Positions 19,159 to 28,224 of a DNA stretch of 64,000 nucleotides are shown piece after piece. The stretch lies in assembly GCF_013367775.1 (NCBI RefSeq), contig NZ_CP055157.1:3608001-3672000 (forward strand). The letters are read 5' to 3'. The notes beneath the pieces were generated by a model. It was given only the letters and a program-made list of their open reading frames with translations. It was not told the origin of the DNA and ran no database searches. Source of the DNA: Microbulbifer sp. YPW1 (lineage in GTDB: Bacteria; Pseudomonadota; Gammaproteobacteria; Pseudomonadales; Cellvibrionaceae). A program made the position numbers and the translations under genes. Numbering within the stretch: the first letter of the stretch is position 1; each line of letters begins with the position of its first letter.

Positions 19159-19370
19159 GGGGCCCCCGCGGTTTGGGTAAGTTTCATAAGTATGTTTACT
19201 GTATGGGCGCGGGCGGATACCTCAAGCCCGGTCACTTTATTGAGTCTACTTTAAAAAAACGGACTTGACACAACCGCCAGCTTGCGGAGAAAAATGCGCG
19301 CCCCGAAGTGGCTCGCGCCAACGGCGTCGAGTTGTACACAAGTTCATCAATTGACAGGGAAGAACCCATC

Positions 19371-19907
19371 ATGGCCTCCTGGTTGCCAATAGTCGTTATT
19401 TTTTTCGCCGTCGCGCTGGTGATCGGCCCCGTCATGTGGCTGAAACCCAGTAGCCGCGACAGGAAACTCGCAGAGCTGCGCCAGCGCGCGGCCTCGTCGG
19501 GCTTTAAAGTGCAAATGCAGCCGTTGCCCGCTTCCCAGGGGCAGGGCAATGCCGCGGTATATTTTTCCCAGTGGCGCAACCCGCGCCGTCTGCAGACGGG
19601 GTGGGGGCTGGAATTACAGCGTGTGGAGCACGAGATGCACTTTGACGGCGTGTGGGATTGGCGCAACGGCCGCGAGGCCCCGGAGGCCGCGCGCTCGGCA
19701 CTGAAAGAGCTGCTCGGTATGTTGCCGGCAGATGTGAGCGCAGTTTATGCAAACGACAGCGGCCTGGGTGTGCAGTGGCGGGAGCGCAGTGGTGATGGCG
19801 GCCTGTCAAAGCTCCAGGAGGCGCTCACCAGCATGCGCCCGGTAATAGAAGAAGCAATACGTCAGTCCACCCCGCGGCAGGAAGAGGGCGCCGATCAGGC
19901 CCGCTGA
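19371..19907 (+). CDS. Membrane-anchored protein of unknown function
   Basis: 178 residues. The start ATG at 19371 gives MASWLPIVVIFFAVALVIGPVMW, one N-terminal membrane helix, followed by a basic stretch KPSSRDRKLAELRQRAASSGF and a soluble domain of about 120 residues. I do not recognise a catalytic motif. Arg-rich helix then mixed alpha/beta content suggests a cytoplasmic domain held at the inner membrane. A TTGACA at 19265-19270 may be its -35 box but the matching -10 is poor. An in-frame start at 19308 would add a hydrophilic 21-residue extension and hide the anchor. Confidence 0.75.
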   Translation: MASWLPIVVIFFAVALVIGPVMWLKPSSRDRKLAELRQRAASSGFKVQMQPLPASQGQGNAAVYFSQWRNPRRLQTGWGLELQRVEHEMHFDGVWDWRNGREAPEAARSALKELLGMLPADVSAVYANDSGLGVQWRERSGDGGLSKLQEALTSMRPVIEEAIRQSTPRQEEGADQAR

Positions 19908-20109
19908 CTTGTGATCGGGTGCCCGGCGTCGTGATCTGGTCTACTGTTTCTAGCGTTCCTCCCGGTATTGCTGCGTAGGCAGGCTGGACGTTTGATACGG
20001 GTGCTTGGAGGGCTTTACCGGGTTGTGAGCTGGCCTGAACCATTGGCCGATTGATCGGTCACAACCGGTTACGAAGCATACAATTTGGTCATCAATTTGA
20101 GATGCTCGC

Positions 20110-20138
20110 TTGACCGCACTGGGGGCGGAGCATATATA
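20110..20138 (+). promoter_or_regulatory. Sigma-70 type promoter of topA
   Basis: TTGACC (20110-20115), 17 bases, TATATA (20133-20138), close to consensus. It lies in the 309-base gap 19908-20216 and would give an AT-rich leader of about 70 bases before topA. The upstream part of the gap shows no gene. Confidence 0.7.
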
Positions 20139-20216
20139 TTCGCGCAGCGCACAGTCGATTACGGCCGCTGCCTAAAGTGCGAAAGCAGTAAATTTTCTAT
20201 TAAAAATCAAAAGCTT

Positions 20217-22961
20217 ATGGGTAAATCACTGGTCATCGTCGAGTCGCCGGCGAAGGCGAAAACGATCAACAAGTATCTCGGAAAGGACTTTGTGGTGAAG
20301 TCCAGTATCGGTCACATCCGGGATCTTCCCACCGGCGCTTCCAACAAGCAGCCGGTTGACGCCAAGGAGCGCGCTCGTCGCGCAGCGGAAACCCGCAAGC
20401 TGTCCCCCGAACAGAAAGAGATCTACAAGCGCAAGAAAAGCCGTGAGCAGTTGATCAAGCGGATGGGGATTGATCCCGACCACAACTGGGAAGCGCACTA
20501 CGAAATTTTGCCCGGCAAGGAAAAAGTCGTGGACGAGTTGCGCAAGCTCGCTGCGAATGCCGACCACGTCTATCTCGCAACGGACTTGGACCGCGAAGGG
20601 GAGGCCATCGCCTGGCACCTGCGGGAAGCCATCGGCGGCGACGAAACCCGCTACCGTCGCGTGGTGTTTAACGAGATCACCAAGTCCGCGATCCAGGAAG
20701 CATTCAAGGATCCGGGACCGTTGGATATCGATCGGGTCAACGCGCAGCAGGCGCGTCGATTCCTCGATCGTATCGTGGGTTATATGGTGTCCCCGCTGCT
20801 GTGGGAAAAGGTAGCCCGCGGGCTGTCTGCCGGACGCGTGCAGTCCGTAGCGGTGCGGCTTGTGGTCGAACGCGAGCGCGAAATCCGCGCGTTTATTCCC
20901 GAGGAATACTGGAATCTGTTTGCCGATACGCAAACCGCCAAGTCCGATGCCCTGCGCCTGGAAGTGAAAAAGCAGGCGGGCGAGGCTTTCCGTCCGACCA
21001 ATGAAGAGCAGGCCATGGCGGCCGTCAAAGCCCTTCAGTCCAGTGACTTTGAAGTTACCGCCCGCGACGATAAGCCCACCAGCTCCAAGCCCAGTGCGCC
21101 GTTTATCACTTCAACCCTGCAGCAGGCCGCCAGTAACCGGCTCGGCTTCAGTGTGAAGAAAACCATGATGATGGCCCAGCGGTTGTATGAAGCGGGTTAC
21201 ATCACCTACATGCGAACCGACTCCACCAACCTCAGCGCCGAGGCGGTGTCATCGGTGCGCGAATTTATCGGCGAGAATTACGGCGATAAATACCTGCCGG
21301 AAAACCCCAACCGCTACAGCAGCAAAGAGGGCGCCCAGGAAGCGCACGAGGCGATTCGCCCCTCTGATGTGCGCGTCAAACCGAACATGCTGTCCGGTAT
21401 GGAGCGTGATGCCGAGCGTCTGTACACCCTGATCTGGCAACAGTTTGTAGCCTGTCAGATGACACCGGCCCAGTTTACTTCTACCTCTGTGGTGGTGACC
21501 GCGGGCGATTTTGAATTGCGTACCCGCGGCCGCGTGATCCGTTTTGACGGCTTCCTCAAGGTCGCACCGGCGCAGAGCAAGAAAGATGAAGATCTTGTGC
21601 TGCCGGATATCAAGGTGGGTGAAAAACTCAACCTGCAGAAGCTGGACCCGAAACAGCATTTCACCAAGCCGCCGGCCCGTTTCAGCGAAGCGGCACTGGT
21701 AAAAGAGCTTGAGAAGCGCGGTATCGGCCGTCCATCCACCTACGCGTCGATTATTTCCACGATCCAGGATCGCGGCTACGTTCGTCTGGAAAACCGCCGT
21801 TTCTACGCGGAAAAGATGGGCGACATCGTCACCGATCGCCTCAGTGAAAGCTTTACCGACCTGATGGATTACGGCTTCACGGCCAGCCTGGAAGAGTCCC
21901 TGGATACGGTGGCGGAAGGCAAAAAAGGTTGGAAAGACCTGCTGAATGAATTCTATTCCGACTTCAGCAAGCGTCTCGAAGTCGCCCAGGACAAAGACGG
22001 CGGTATGCGTCGCAATGCGCCTACTGACACCGACATCGAATGCAGCAGCTGCGGTCGCCACATGCAGATCCGCACCGGTTCTACCGGTGTATTCCTCGGT
22101 TGTTCCGGTTACGCGCTGCCGCCGAAAGAGCGCTGCACCAACACCATGAACCTGGTGTCCGGTGAAGAAGCCGTGGATGCCGACAAGGACGAAGAGGCTG
22201 AAACCCGCCAGTTGCGGGACAAGCGTCGCTGTAGCAAGTGCGGCACCGCCATGGACAGCTATCTGGTGGACGAACATCGCAAGCTGCACATCTGCGGTAA
22301 TAACCCGGACTGCCCCGGCTTTGAGGTGGAAAAAGGCACCTTCAAGATCAAGGGCTACGATGGCCCGGTGATCGAATGTGACAAGTGCGGTGCGGACATG
22401 CAGTTGAAGTCCGGTCGCTTTGGCAAGTACTTCGGCTGTACCAGCGAAACCTGCAAAAACACCCGCAAGCTGCTCAAGAGTGGCCAGCCGGCACCGCCCA
22501 AAATGGATCCGGTACCCATGCCCGAGCTGCCCTGCGAAAAGGTGGATGATACGTATATCCTGCGCGATGGCGCCTCGGGCCTGTTCCTGGCGGCGAGCCA
22601 GTTCCCCAAAAACCGGGAGACTCGCGCACCGCTGATCAAGGAACTGCTGCCGCACAAAGACGAGATTGACCCCAAGTACAGCTTCCTGTTTTCGGCTCCC
22701 ACCGAGGACAACGAGGGTCGCGACACAGTGGTCCGTTTCAGCCGCAAGACTCAGGAGCAGTACGTCCAGAGTGAGGAAGAGGGCAAGGCGACCGGCTGGA
22801 AGGCCTTCTATCGCGACGGTAAATGGCAGGTAGAGGCACCGGCCAAGAAAGCGCCCGCGAAGAAAAAAGCAGCCGCCAAAAAAGCACCTGCCAAGAAAAA
22901 GGCCGCAGCGAAAAAGGCCCCGGCCAAGAAGGCTGCAGCCAAAAAAGCCCCGACAAAGTAG
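20217..22961 (+). CDS. topA: DNA topoisomerase I (type IA, omega protein)
   Basis: Relaxes negative supercoils through a 5'-phosphotyrosine intermediate. 914 residues from ATG 20217 ([16 protein letters not shown]). TOPRIM domain at about 1-150 with the acidic DLDREGE; catalytic tyrosine in [10 protein letters not shown] (about 325); LNRF-type core; then C-terminal Cys4 zinc ribbons (CSSCG, CSKCG...CGNNPDC, CDKCG...CTSETC; about 610-760). The last about 40 residues are a Lys/Ala/Pro-rich tail built from repeats of the KKAPAKK type, like histone H1 tails. The longer upstream frame from 20085 is unlikely because it lacks similarity and overlaps the promoter. Confidence 0.97.
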   Translation: MGKSLVIVESPAKAKTINKYLGKDFVVKSSIGHIRDLPTGASNKQPVDAKERARRAAETRKLSPEQKEIYKRKKSREQLIKRMGIDPDHNWEAHYEILPGKEKVVDELRKLAANADHVYLATDLDREGEAIAWHLREAIGGDETRYRRVVFNEITKSAIQEAFKDPGPLDIDRVNAQQARRFLDRIVGYMVSPLLWEKVARGLSAGRVQSVAVRLVVEREREIRAFIPEEYWNLFADTQTAKSDALRLEVKKQAGEAFRPTNEEQAMAAVKALQSSDFEVTARDDKPTSSKPSAPFITSTLQQAASNRLGFSVKKTMMMAQRLYEAGYITYMRTDSTNLSAEAVSSVREFIGENYGDKYLPENPNRYSSKEGAQEAHEAIRPSDVRVKPNMLSGMERDAERLYTLIWQQFVACQMTPAQFTSTSVVVTAGDFELRTRGRVIRFDGFLKVAPAQSKKDEDLVLPDIKVGEKLNLQKLDPKQHFTKPPARFSEAALVKELEKRGIGRPSTYASIISTIQDRGYVRLENRRFYAEKMGDIVTDRLSESFTDLMDYGFTASLEESLDTVAEGKKGWKDLLNEFYSDFSKRLEVAQDKDGGMRRNAPTDTDIECSSCGRHMQIRTGSTGVFLGCSGYALPPKERCTNTMNLVSGEEAVDADKDEEAETRQLRDKRRCSKCGTAMDSYLVDEHRKLHICGNNPDCPGFEVEKGTFKIKGYDGPVIECDKCGADMQLKSGRFGKYFGCTSETCKNTRKLLKSGQPAPPKMDPVPMPELPCEKVDDTYILRDGASGLFLAASQFPKNRETRAPLIKELLPHKDEIDPKYSFLFSAPTEDNEGRDTVVRFSRKTQEQYVQSEEEGKATGWKAFYRDGKWQVEAPAKKAPAKKKAAAKKAPAKKKAAAKKAPAKKAAAKKAPTK

Positions 22962-22969
22962 GTTGCCCT

Positions 22970-23512
22970 GTGAGTAATCCGTATACGGGTACCGTGGCAT
23001 CGGCCCTGCGTCGATGCCAGCTGATCCTTCAGTCTCCTGCGCCAGCGGCGGAACAGTCCAACCCGCTGTCGCCGGAGTCGCTCTATGAGAGTGCCCTGTG
23101 CCAGGGCGCGCTGCTGCAATTGTGGCGCGCCTACCGGGCGTTTCTGGCGGAGCAGGGGCATCAGTTGCAGCTGGGCTTTGCGCCCGGCGGTGAGCCGGAA
23201 ACCGCGCATGCACTGGCGCAGCTGGTGGCCTCGCGTGGCAAGTTCAGTGCCGAGGTCAACGAGCTGGTCAGCCTGGCGGAGAATCCCGACAGCTGGTTCC
23301 AGGGGCTGGAAGCAGCCTGGCGGGCCCTGTGGCATCCTGCCGGGGGCGCGGTCCAGTCGCCCGCGGATTCTACCGGTGCGCAAAGCCTGATCCCTGTGCG
23401 GCAGCTGGATACTCGCGCGCCCGAAGCCCTGAATCGGGATTCCCTTGAGGAGTGGCTCCGGGCCCTGAATGAGCTGGTCCAGCGTCAGCGTGCCCACGGC
23501 CAGGAGTGGTAA
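22970..23512 (+). CDS. DUF6586-like conserved protein
   Basis: 180 residues from a GTG nine bases after the topA TAG. Mostly helical, soluble, with no signal peptide or catalytic motif that I can see. The N terminus SNPYTGTVASALRRCQLILQ and helix LYESALCQGALLQLWRAYRAFL resemble the small protein next to topA and sulA-lexA in Pseudomonas. The family name is recalled, not searched. Short spacing suggests co-transcription with topA. Function unknown. Confidence 0.75.
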   Translation: MSNPYTGTVASALRRCQLILQSPAPAAEQSNPLSPESLYESALCQGALLQLWRAYRAFLAEQGHQLQLGFAPGGEPETAHALAQLVASRGKFSAEVNELVSLAENPDSWFQGLEAAWRALWHPAGGAVQSPADSTGAQSLIPVRQLDTRAPEALNRDSLEEWLRALNELVQRQRAHGQEW

Positions 23513-23684
23513 CTCCCACCATCAATGGCCCAGTTGAGGGCCAAGCCTGCCCGGCCCCGCCACTGATTAATCATTTGCCGCTGTGTTACACTGGCCTCAA
23601 ATCACGCCGCGCCCGGTACCTGGTCGCGCTCTCGGATATGCGGGTGGCCGGTGTGAGGTAATTGAGAAGTAATTGGAGAAATGA

Positions 23685-23939
23685 ATGTCTTCTGAGACCT
23701 ACGAAATCATCGAGTTGTCCAATGGTGATGTAGCGCTGCGACGCGCTGGTCACAAAGAGGACCCGCTGGTGCGTATCCATTTCTCTGAGGAGAGTCTCGA
23801 GTTTCTGCGCGAGCACAAGATTGCCATTGCGCGGGCCATGCTTGAGGCCGGCATCGAGGCGGTACAGGATATCAATGAGCTGGAGCCGGAACCCTTCGAA
23901 GAAGAGGAAGTGGATATTACCGAGCACACCATCCACTGA
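23685..23939 (+). CDS. Small acidic conserved protein
   Basis: 84 residues, MSSETYEIIELSNGDVALRR at the start and a very acidic end (EPEPFEEEEVD). Small soluble proteins of this kind lie between topA and lexA in related bacteria. ATTGGAGAA before the ATG is a good ribosome site. No known function. It is followed by a strong terminator shared with lexA. Confidence 0.78.
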   Translation: MSSETYEIIELSNGDVALRRAGHKEDPLVRIHFSEESLEFLREHKIAIARAMLEAGIEAVQDINELEPEPFEEEEVDITEHTIH

Positions 23940-23992
23940 CGCAGCCTGCGAGTTTCGGGAAGCTGCGGGTAGTGGATACCTGTACTTTGGCC

Positions 23993-24034
23993 AGACATAA
24001 AAAAACAGGGCAATGGCCCTGTTTTTTTATGTCT
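23993..24034. terminator. Bidirectional terminator between the small acidic gene and lexA
   Basis: Perfect 18-bp inverted repeat (23993-24010 with 24017-24034). The G/C core is ACAGGG/CCCTGT, extended by seven A/T pairs and AGACAT/ATGTCT. Loop CAATGG. It works equally on both strands and separates two convergent genes. Confidence 0.93.
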
Positions 24035-24066
24035 GCTTTTTACTGTTTATGGCGAATCATGTGCCA

Positions 24067-24675
24067 TTACAGGGGGTTCTGGCGAATGACGCCAACAGCC
24101 AGCCCCTCGATCGCGAAGTTTCTGTCGCGCATGTCTACCTCAATAACGTTGAAGTCCTCGTTCTCGGGCAGCAGCTGTACGGTTGCCTGATTTCCGCGGC
24201 GCTTGAAGCGTTTCACCGTCACTTCATCTTCGATACGTGCAACCACGATCTGACCGTTGCGAATGTTCTCTGTGCGCTGCACGGCCAGCAGATCACCGTC
24301 GAGGATGCCGGCGTCTTTCATGCTCATTCCGTGAACCCGCAACAGGTAATCTGCGGGAGGGTGGAAGAACTCTGCCGGAATCTCGCAGTACTCCTCGATA
24401 TTCTCTTCCGCCAGGATCGGATTACCGGCGGCTACCCGGCCGACGATCGGCAGGCCGCTGTGATAGTCGGGAATGCGAATGCCGCGCGAGGCACCGGCAA
24501 CCATCTCGATGGCCCCTTTGCGCGCGAGTGCCTTGAGGTGCTCTTCCGCCGCATTGGGGGAGCGGAAGCCCAGTTCCTGGGCAATTTCAGCCCGGGTAGG
24601 TGGGTAACCGGTATCGTCCAGGTAACTTTTGATCAGCTCCAGTACCTGTGCCTGGCGGGCGGTGAGATTTGTCAT
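24067..24675 (-). CDS. lexA: SOS response repressor LexA
   Basis: 202 residues. Winged helix-turn-helix at 1-70 ([13 protein letters not shown]), then the self-cleaving S24 peptidase domain. The scissile Ala83-Gly84 lies in RVAAGNP, Ser118 in HGMSM and Lys155 in EVTVK, matching Escherichia coli Ser119/Lys156. All catalytic residues are intact, so RecA-stimulated autocleavage is expected. The start ATG at 24675 has AGGAA upstream; longer frames run through the promoter and are not real. Stands alone: the usual partner sulA is absent. Confidence 0.97.
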   Translation of the reverse strand: MTNLTARQAQVLELIKSYLDDTGYPPTRAEIAQELGFRSPNAAEEHLKALARKGAIEMVAGASRGIRIPDYHSGLPIVGRVAAGNPILAEENIEEYCEIPAEFFHPPADYLLRVHGMSMKDAGILDGDLLAVQRTENIRNGQIVVARIEDEVTVKRFKRRGNQATVQLLPENEDFNVIEVDMRDRNFAIEGLAVGVIRQNPL

Positions 24676-24733
24676 GGGCGCGTTCCTGTTGTTTCCGGAG
24701 TTATTCCCGGCATCTGTTCCTGGAGTCCGGTGT

Positions 24734-24785
24734 CTGTATTTATATACAGTTGCTGTGATTATATACAGATTTGGCGGGTGCGCAA
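24734..24785 (-). promoter_or_regulatory. lexA promoter with two SOS boxes
   Basis: Two LexA boxes in tandem: CTGTATTTATATACAG (24734-24749) and CTGTGATTATATACAG (24753-24768). On the minus strand the second contains the -10 TATAAT (24758-24763), with TTGCGC 16 bases upstream (24780-24785) as -35. LexA bound here would block RNA polymerase, giving classic negative autoregulation. Confidence 0.92.
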
Positions 24786-24921
24786 TCTTCCGGGGGCGGC
24801 GCCTGATTACTGCTAGACTTGAATGGCCCTGAGGCGGTTTATGTCTGCAGTTCCAGGCCGCAGGCCTCAACGGTTGGATTAAGTCGTGCAGGGCTGCGAA
24901 TAGCGATAATGGAGAAGGCAT

Positions 24922-25563
24922 ATGCTGGATGCAAAAATGCCGGAAGCGTGGCGTGTGCTGCGCATTCAATCGGAACTCGTCGACGGTATCGAACGCCTGA
25001 TTACCCTCAAAGGCGCGGTGACGGTTTTTGGCAGTGCAAGGTTTCCCGAAGATACGAACGAGTATCAGCAGGCCATGCGTCTTGGTGAGCTGTTGGCGAG
25101 TGAGGGTATCCCCGTGATTACCGGCGGAGGTCCGGGAATAATGGAAGCGTGCAACCGCGGCGCTTTCACTCAGTCCGGCGCTTCTATCGGCCTCAATATA
25201 GAGCTGCCTTTTGAGCAGACCCCAAACCCCTATCTGGATATCAGCCTGAACTTTCGCTATTTCTTCGTGCGCAAGTTTATTTTCGTCAAACACGCAGTGG
25301 GCTTTATCGCCATGCCGGGTGGATACGGCACACTCGATGAATTGTTTGAAGCGCTAACCCTGGTGCAGACGCAGAAAGTCCGACGCTTTCCCATTGTGCT
25401 GGTAGGAAAACAGTACTGGTCGGGCCTGGTAAATTGGATGGTGGATACGCAGCTTGCGCGGAATTGCATTGATGCGAGTGATCTCGAGCTGTTCAGGTTG
25501 GTGGATACCGTCGATGAGGCGGCAGAAATCATTGTCGAATATATTCGCGAGCGCGATGATTGA
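24922..25563 (+). CDS. LOG-family (TIGR00730-type) Rossmann-fold protein
   Basis: 213 residues. Contains [14 protein letters not shown] and [15 protein letters not shown], the two phosphate-binding motifs of the LOG/lysine-decarboxylase-like family, including PGGxGTxxE. Members hydrolyse nucleoside 5'-monophosphates at the N-glycosidic bond (cytokinin-activating in plants). The physiological substrate in this bacterium is unknown. Divergent from lexA with a 246-base gap. An imperfect hairpin at about 25661-25695 may serve as its terminator. Confidence 0.9.
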   Translation: MLDAKMPEAWRVLRIQSELVDGIERLITLKGAVTVFGSARFPEDTNEYQQAMRLGELLASEGIPVITGGGPGIMEACNRGAFTQSGASIGLNIELPFEQTPNPYLDISLNFRYFFVRKFIFVKHAVGFIAMPGGYGTLDELFEALTLVQTQKVRRFPIVLVGKQYWSGLVNWMVDTQLARNCIDASDLELFRLVDTVDEAAEIIVEYIRERDD

Positions 25564-25734
25564 GGGTGAGCAACCGATCAAGGATCAGTGCCTGCTATTC
25601 GGAGAGGTCGATATCGGTAGTGTGCAGAAGTTGATGCTTCATGTTCGAGCGCAGGATTTTGGGTTCGTTCTTTTCCTTGGGAAGCGAAAGAACCCATTTG
25701 CCGCGGTTAACCTGAATCGGATTTGACCGCGGCC

Positions 25735-26067
25735 TCAGAAGCCCTCGTCGGTCCCCGGAAACGATTCGCCTTCCAGCCGATCGATAGCGCTCTGGGCGGG
25801 TGAGAAGAGGGGGCTGGTGAAGCCAGAATCCTCCGCGTCCTGCATCTCCTCGGCCAGGGTGCCATAGCCTGCATTGGCATCTTCCGGCGCGGCGGCGCCA
25901 ATCACCGGCAGCCGTGGCCAGCTGTGAAAGTCGATCTCATCTACCGAGCCATCCACGTACTGGATTTCAATTGTCCGCGACGGATGGTCTACGGCGACCA
26001 CCTCAAACAGATCACCGCTGTCGAAATTTTCAAACCAGCTGCCAATTTCTGGTGCGATTCTCGCCAT
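25735..26067 (-). CDS. DUF6763-like small acidic protein
   Basis: 110 residues. The first half, GSWFENFDSGDLFEVVAVD and IEIQYVDGSVDEIDF, is a compact beta-rich domain of the kind seen in short conserved gammaproteobacterial proteins; the second half is acidic and looks disordered. No catalytic motif. GGAGGG precedes the start. The family name is recalled from similar proteins and could not be searched. Converges with the LOG gene. Confidence 0.68.
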   Translation of the reverse strand: MARIAPEIGSWFENFDSGDLFEVVAVDHPSRTIEIQYVDGSVDEIDFHSWPRLPVIGAAAPEDANAGYGTLAEEMQDAEDSGFTSPLFSPAQSAIDRLEGESFPGTDEGF

Positions 26068-26310
26068 GATGCAGCCCTCCTGATATTTATCAGTGCTGGC
26101 ATTACCTATGCCTCTGTTCTCAATCTAGTGTGCGCGGGGCCCCCTCGGTAACGGAGTAGTCGCGAGATACCGCCTGACCAGGGCATTTTGTGCGCATGCG
26201 GTGGTTTTCGCGATGAAGTATCTGCTTGACTCGCATTCTGGTGAAATTGTGCGCAATGGCGGGTGGTTGGATTCTGTGCCGTCCCGCGGCGACTGTGCTA
26301 ATCTCAGCGC

Positions 26311-26327
26311 TTAAACAAGTGTTTTAA
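26311..26327. promoter_or_regulatory. PsrA-type operator upstream of psrA
   Basis: TTAAACAAGTGTTTTAA, with the core AAAC-N4-GTTT that fits the published PsrA half-sites except for T/A rather than G/C at the outer positions. It ends about 30 bases before the psrA start, where PsrA is known to autorepress in Pseudomonas. Confidence 0.55.
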
Positions 26328-26356
26328 TTGATAGTTTGAATTGCTGTGAGCATGGT

Positions 26357-27007
26357 ATGAGTCAGCTGGATACCGTAAACCGAATCCTCGATGCTGCGGA
26401 GGTGCTTTTTGCCGAGCGCGGCTTTACCGAGACATCCCTGCGAACGATCACCAGTACCGCTGGAGTGAATCTGGCCGCGGTGAATTATCATTTTGGTTCG
26501 AAAAAGGAACTGATTCAGGCGGTATTCGAGCGGTTCCTTACACCTTTTACGAAAAGCCTGGATGAGGAACTGAGCCGTCGACAGCAGGCGCAGGTCAGTG
26601 GTGAGGAGCTACAGCTGGATGACCTGCTGCAGAGCCTCTACCGGGTGGCGCTCGCAGGGCTGGCGGAAGAGGGGCGGGATCCCAAGCGGTTTATGCGCCT
26701 GCTCGGTCTCGCCTACACCCAGTCCCAGGGCCACTTGCGCCGTTTCATTGTCGCCCGCTATGGCGCCAGCTACCGGCGTTTTGCGGGGCAGTTGGCAAAC
26801 GCACTGCCCCAGGTGGATCCGGTTACCTTCTACTGGCGTCTTTATTTTATGCTTGGCGCCACCATATTTTCCCTGTCGAGCTTTGACGCCATCGAAGCTA
26901 TCCTGAGGGAAGATTTCGGTGCCGAGAGCGATCTCGATGAGACGCTGGCGCGATTGGCGCCGGCGGCTGCAGCGATGCTGACTGCGCCGGTATCCGGCGA
27001 GATTTGA
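26357..27007 (+). CDS. psrA: TetR-family regulator PsrA
   Basis: 216 residues from ATG 26357 (MSQLDTVNRILDAAEVLFAERG). The N-terminal helix-turn-helix continues with TSLRTITSTAGVNLAAVNYHFGSKKELIQAVF, very close to Pseudomonas PsrA, a long-chain fatty acid-responsive repressor of beta-oxidation and activator of rpoS. The C-terminal ligand domain is helical. Its position between lexA and nagZ is the same as in Pseudomonas. A palindrome upstream suggests autoregulation. The ligand in this organism is inferred. Confidence 0.85.
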   Translation: MSQLDTVNRILDAAEVLFAERGFTETSLRTITSTAGVNLAAVNYHFGSKKELIQAVFERFLTPFTKSLDEELSRRQQAQVSGEELQLDDLLQSLYRVALAGLAEEGRDPKRFMRLLGLAYTQSQGHLRRFIVARYGASYRRFAGQLANALPQVDPVTFYWRLYFMLGATIFSLSSFDAIEAILREDFGAESDLDETLARLAPAAAAMLTAPVSGEI

Positions 27008-27082
27008 AGGCCAGCGCGTATCCGGGCAAGCACATAGGCCCGGTCAGCCCGATTAATTGACTTGCAGTGGGAGCGGCAATCC

Positions 27083-28096
27083 ATGTCTGTTCAGATTGGC
27101 CCAGTGATGATTGATGTAGAGGGTACCGAGCTCACCGATGAAGATCGGGAGCTGTTGCGGCACCCTCAAGTGGGCGGGCTTATCTTTTTTGCGCGCAACT
27201 ACCGCGACCGTCCACAGCTAGAGGCCCTGATCAAAGATATCCGTGCCGTGCGCCCGGAGATTCTGCTGGCGGTGGACCAGGAAGGCGGGCGCGTGCAGCG
27301 CTTTCGCGAGTCATTCACTCGTATCCCTTCCATGCAGGCGCTCAGTGCCCGCGCCGACGCCCAGCAGCTGAAAGATGTCGGCTGGCTGCTCGCTGCTGAA
27401 CTACTGGCAGTGGGTGTGGATTTCAGTTTTGCCCCGGTGCTGGATGCCGATGATGACTTCTGCCGGATTGTGGGGGACCGCAGTTTCGCCCAGGATCCTC
27501 TGGTGCTCGCGCAAAAGGCGCGGCCGTTTATGGCGGGGATGCACGAAGCGGGAATGGCGACCACTGGCAAGCATTTCCCCGGTCACGGTCAGGTGCTGGA
27601 GGACAGCCATGAAGAGCTTCCGGTGGACCAGCGAACCCTGGATGCCGTGCTCGCGTCAGACTGCGTACCCTTTGCCGAGTGCATTGCCGCAGGTGAGCTA
27701 CAGGCAGTAATGCCGGCACACATTCGCTTTGCCAACGTTGATGAAAACCCGGTGGGCTTCTCGCGCTTCTGGCTGCAGGAAATCCTGCGCAAGCGGCTGG
27801 GATTCGACGGGGTGATTTTCAGTGATGACCTGACAATGGAGGGGGCAGGCGCGGCAGGCGGCTATGCGGAGCGCATCCGGGCGGCTATGCAAGCTGGCTG
27901 TGATATGGGCGTGGTGTGTAATAACCGCCAGGGCGCATTGGAGGTGCTGGAAGCGCTGGAAGGGTTTGAGCCCGACCCGTGTTCGAGCGATCGCCTGGCG
28001 CGCATGCGTGGTCGCGCCGCCATTGATAGCTGGAGCGCCCTCGAGGCCAACCCCCGCTGGCAATCCACCAGAGAGTGGCTGGCATCCTGGATGTAA
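27083..28096 (+). CDS. nagZ: Beta-N-acetylhexosaminidase NagZ
   Basis: Cytoplasmic GH3 enzyme that removes GlcNAc from 1,6-anhydro muropeptides during cell-wall recycling, acting after Slt-type enzymes. 337 residues from ATG 27083, with GGGAG nine bases upstream. Motifs: VDQEGGRVQR, the flexible-loop KHFPGHG with the catalytic His, and IFSDDLTMEGA, which contains the Asp nucleophile. Complete. The gap to psrA is 75 bases, so co-transcription is possible. The released anhydro-muropeptides can induce AmpC beta-lactamase in species that have AmpR; none is seen here. Confidence 0.95.
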   Translation: MSVQIGPVMIDVEGTELTDEDRELLRHPQVGGLIFFARNYRDRPQLEALIKDIRAVRPEILLAVDQEGGRVQRFRESFTRIPSMQALSARADAQQLKDVGWLLAAELLAVGVDFSFAPVLDADDDFCRIVGDRSFAQDPLVLAQKARPFMAGMHEAGMATTGKHFPGHGQVLEDSHEELPVDQRTLDAVLASDCVPFAECIAAGELQAVMPAHIRFANVDENPVGFSRFWLQEILRKRLGFDGVIFSDDLTMEGAGAAGGYAERIRAAMQAGCDMGVVCNNRQGALEVLEALEGFEPDPCSSDRLARMRGRAAIDSWSALEANPRWQSTREWLASWM

Positions 28097-28122
28097 ATGG
28101 GCACAATAGGCGAATTTCGCAA

Positions 28123-28155
28123 GGCGCTACTCCAGTCGGGGCCAGCGCCCTTTTT
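28123..28155 (+). terminator. Possible terminator of nagZ
   Basis: GGCGCT (28123-28128) and AGCGCC (28144-28149) with a 15-base loop, followed by CTTTTT. The stem is short and the loop long, so moderate support. Confidence 0.55.
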
Positions 28156-28224
28156 ACATGTACGTATTCGATCGACCTGTTAAGGCCAACGCCGAATAAC
28201 CTTAAGTATTGAATGGAGTGATTT

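Noticed and set aside
24676..25293. Longer reading frame upstream of lexA
   Set aside because: It covers the SOS boxes and promoter and part of the opposite LOG gene; LexA begins at MTNLTARQ.
25454..25726. Open frame overlapping the end of the LOG gene
   Set aside because: It overlaps the LOG gene in another frame by over 100 bases and shows no family features.
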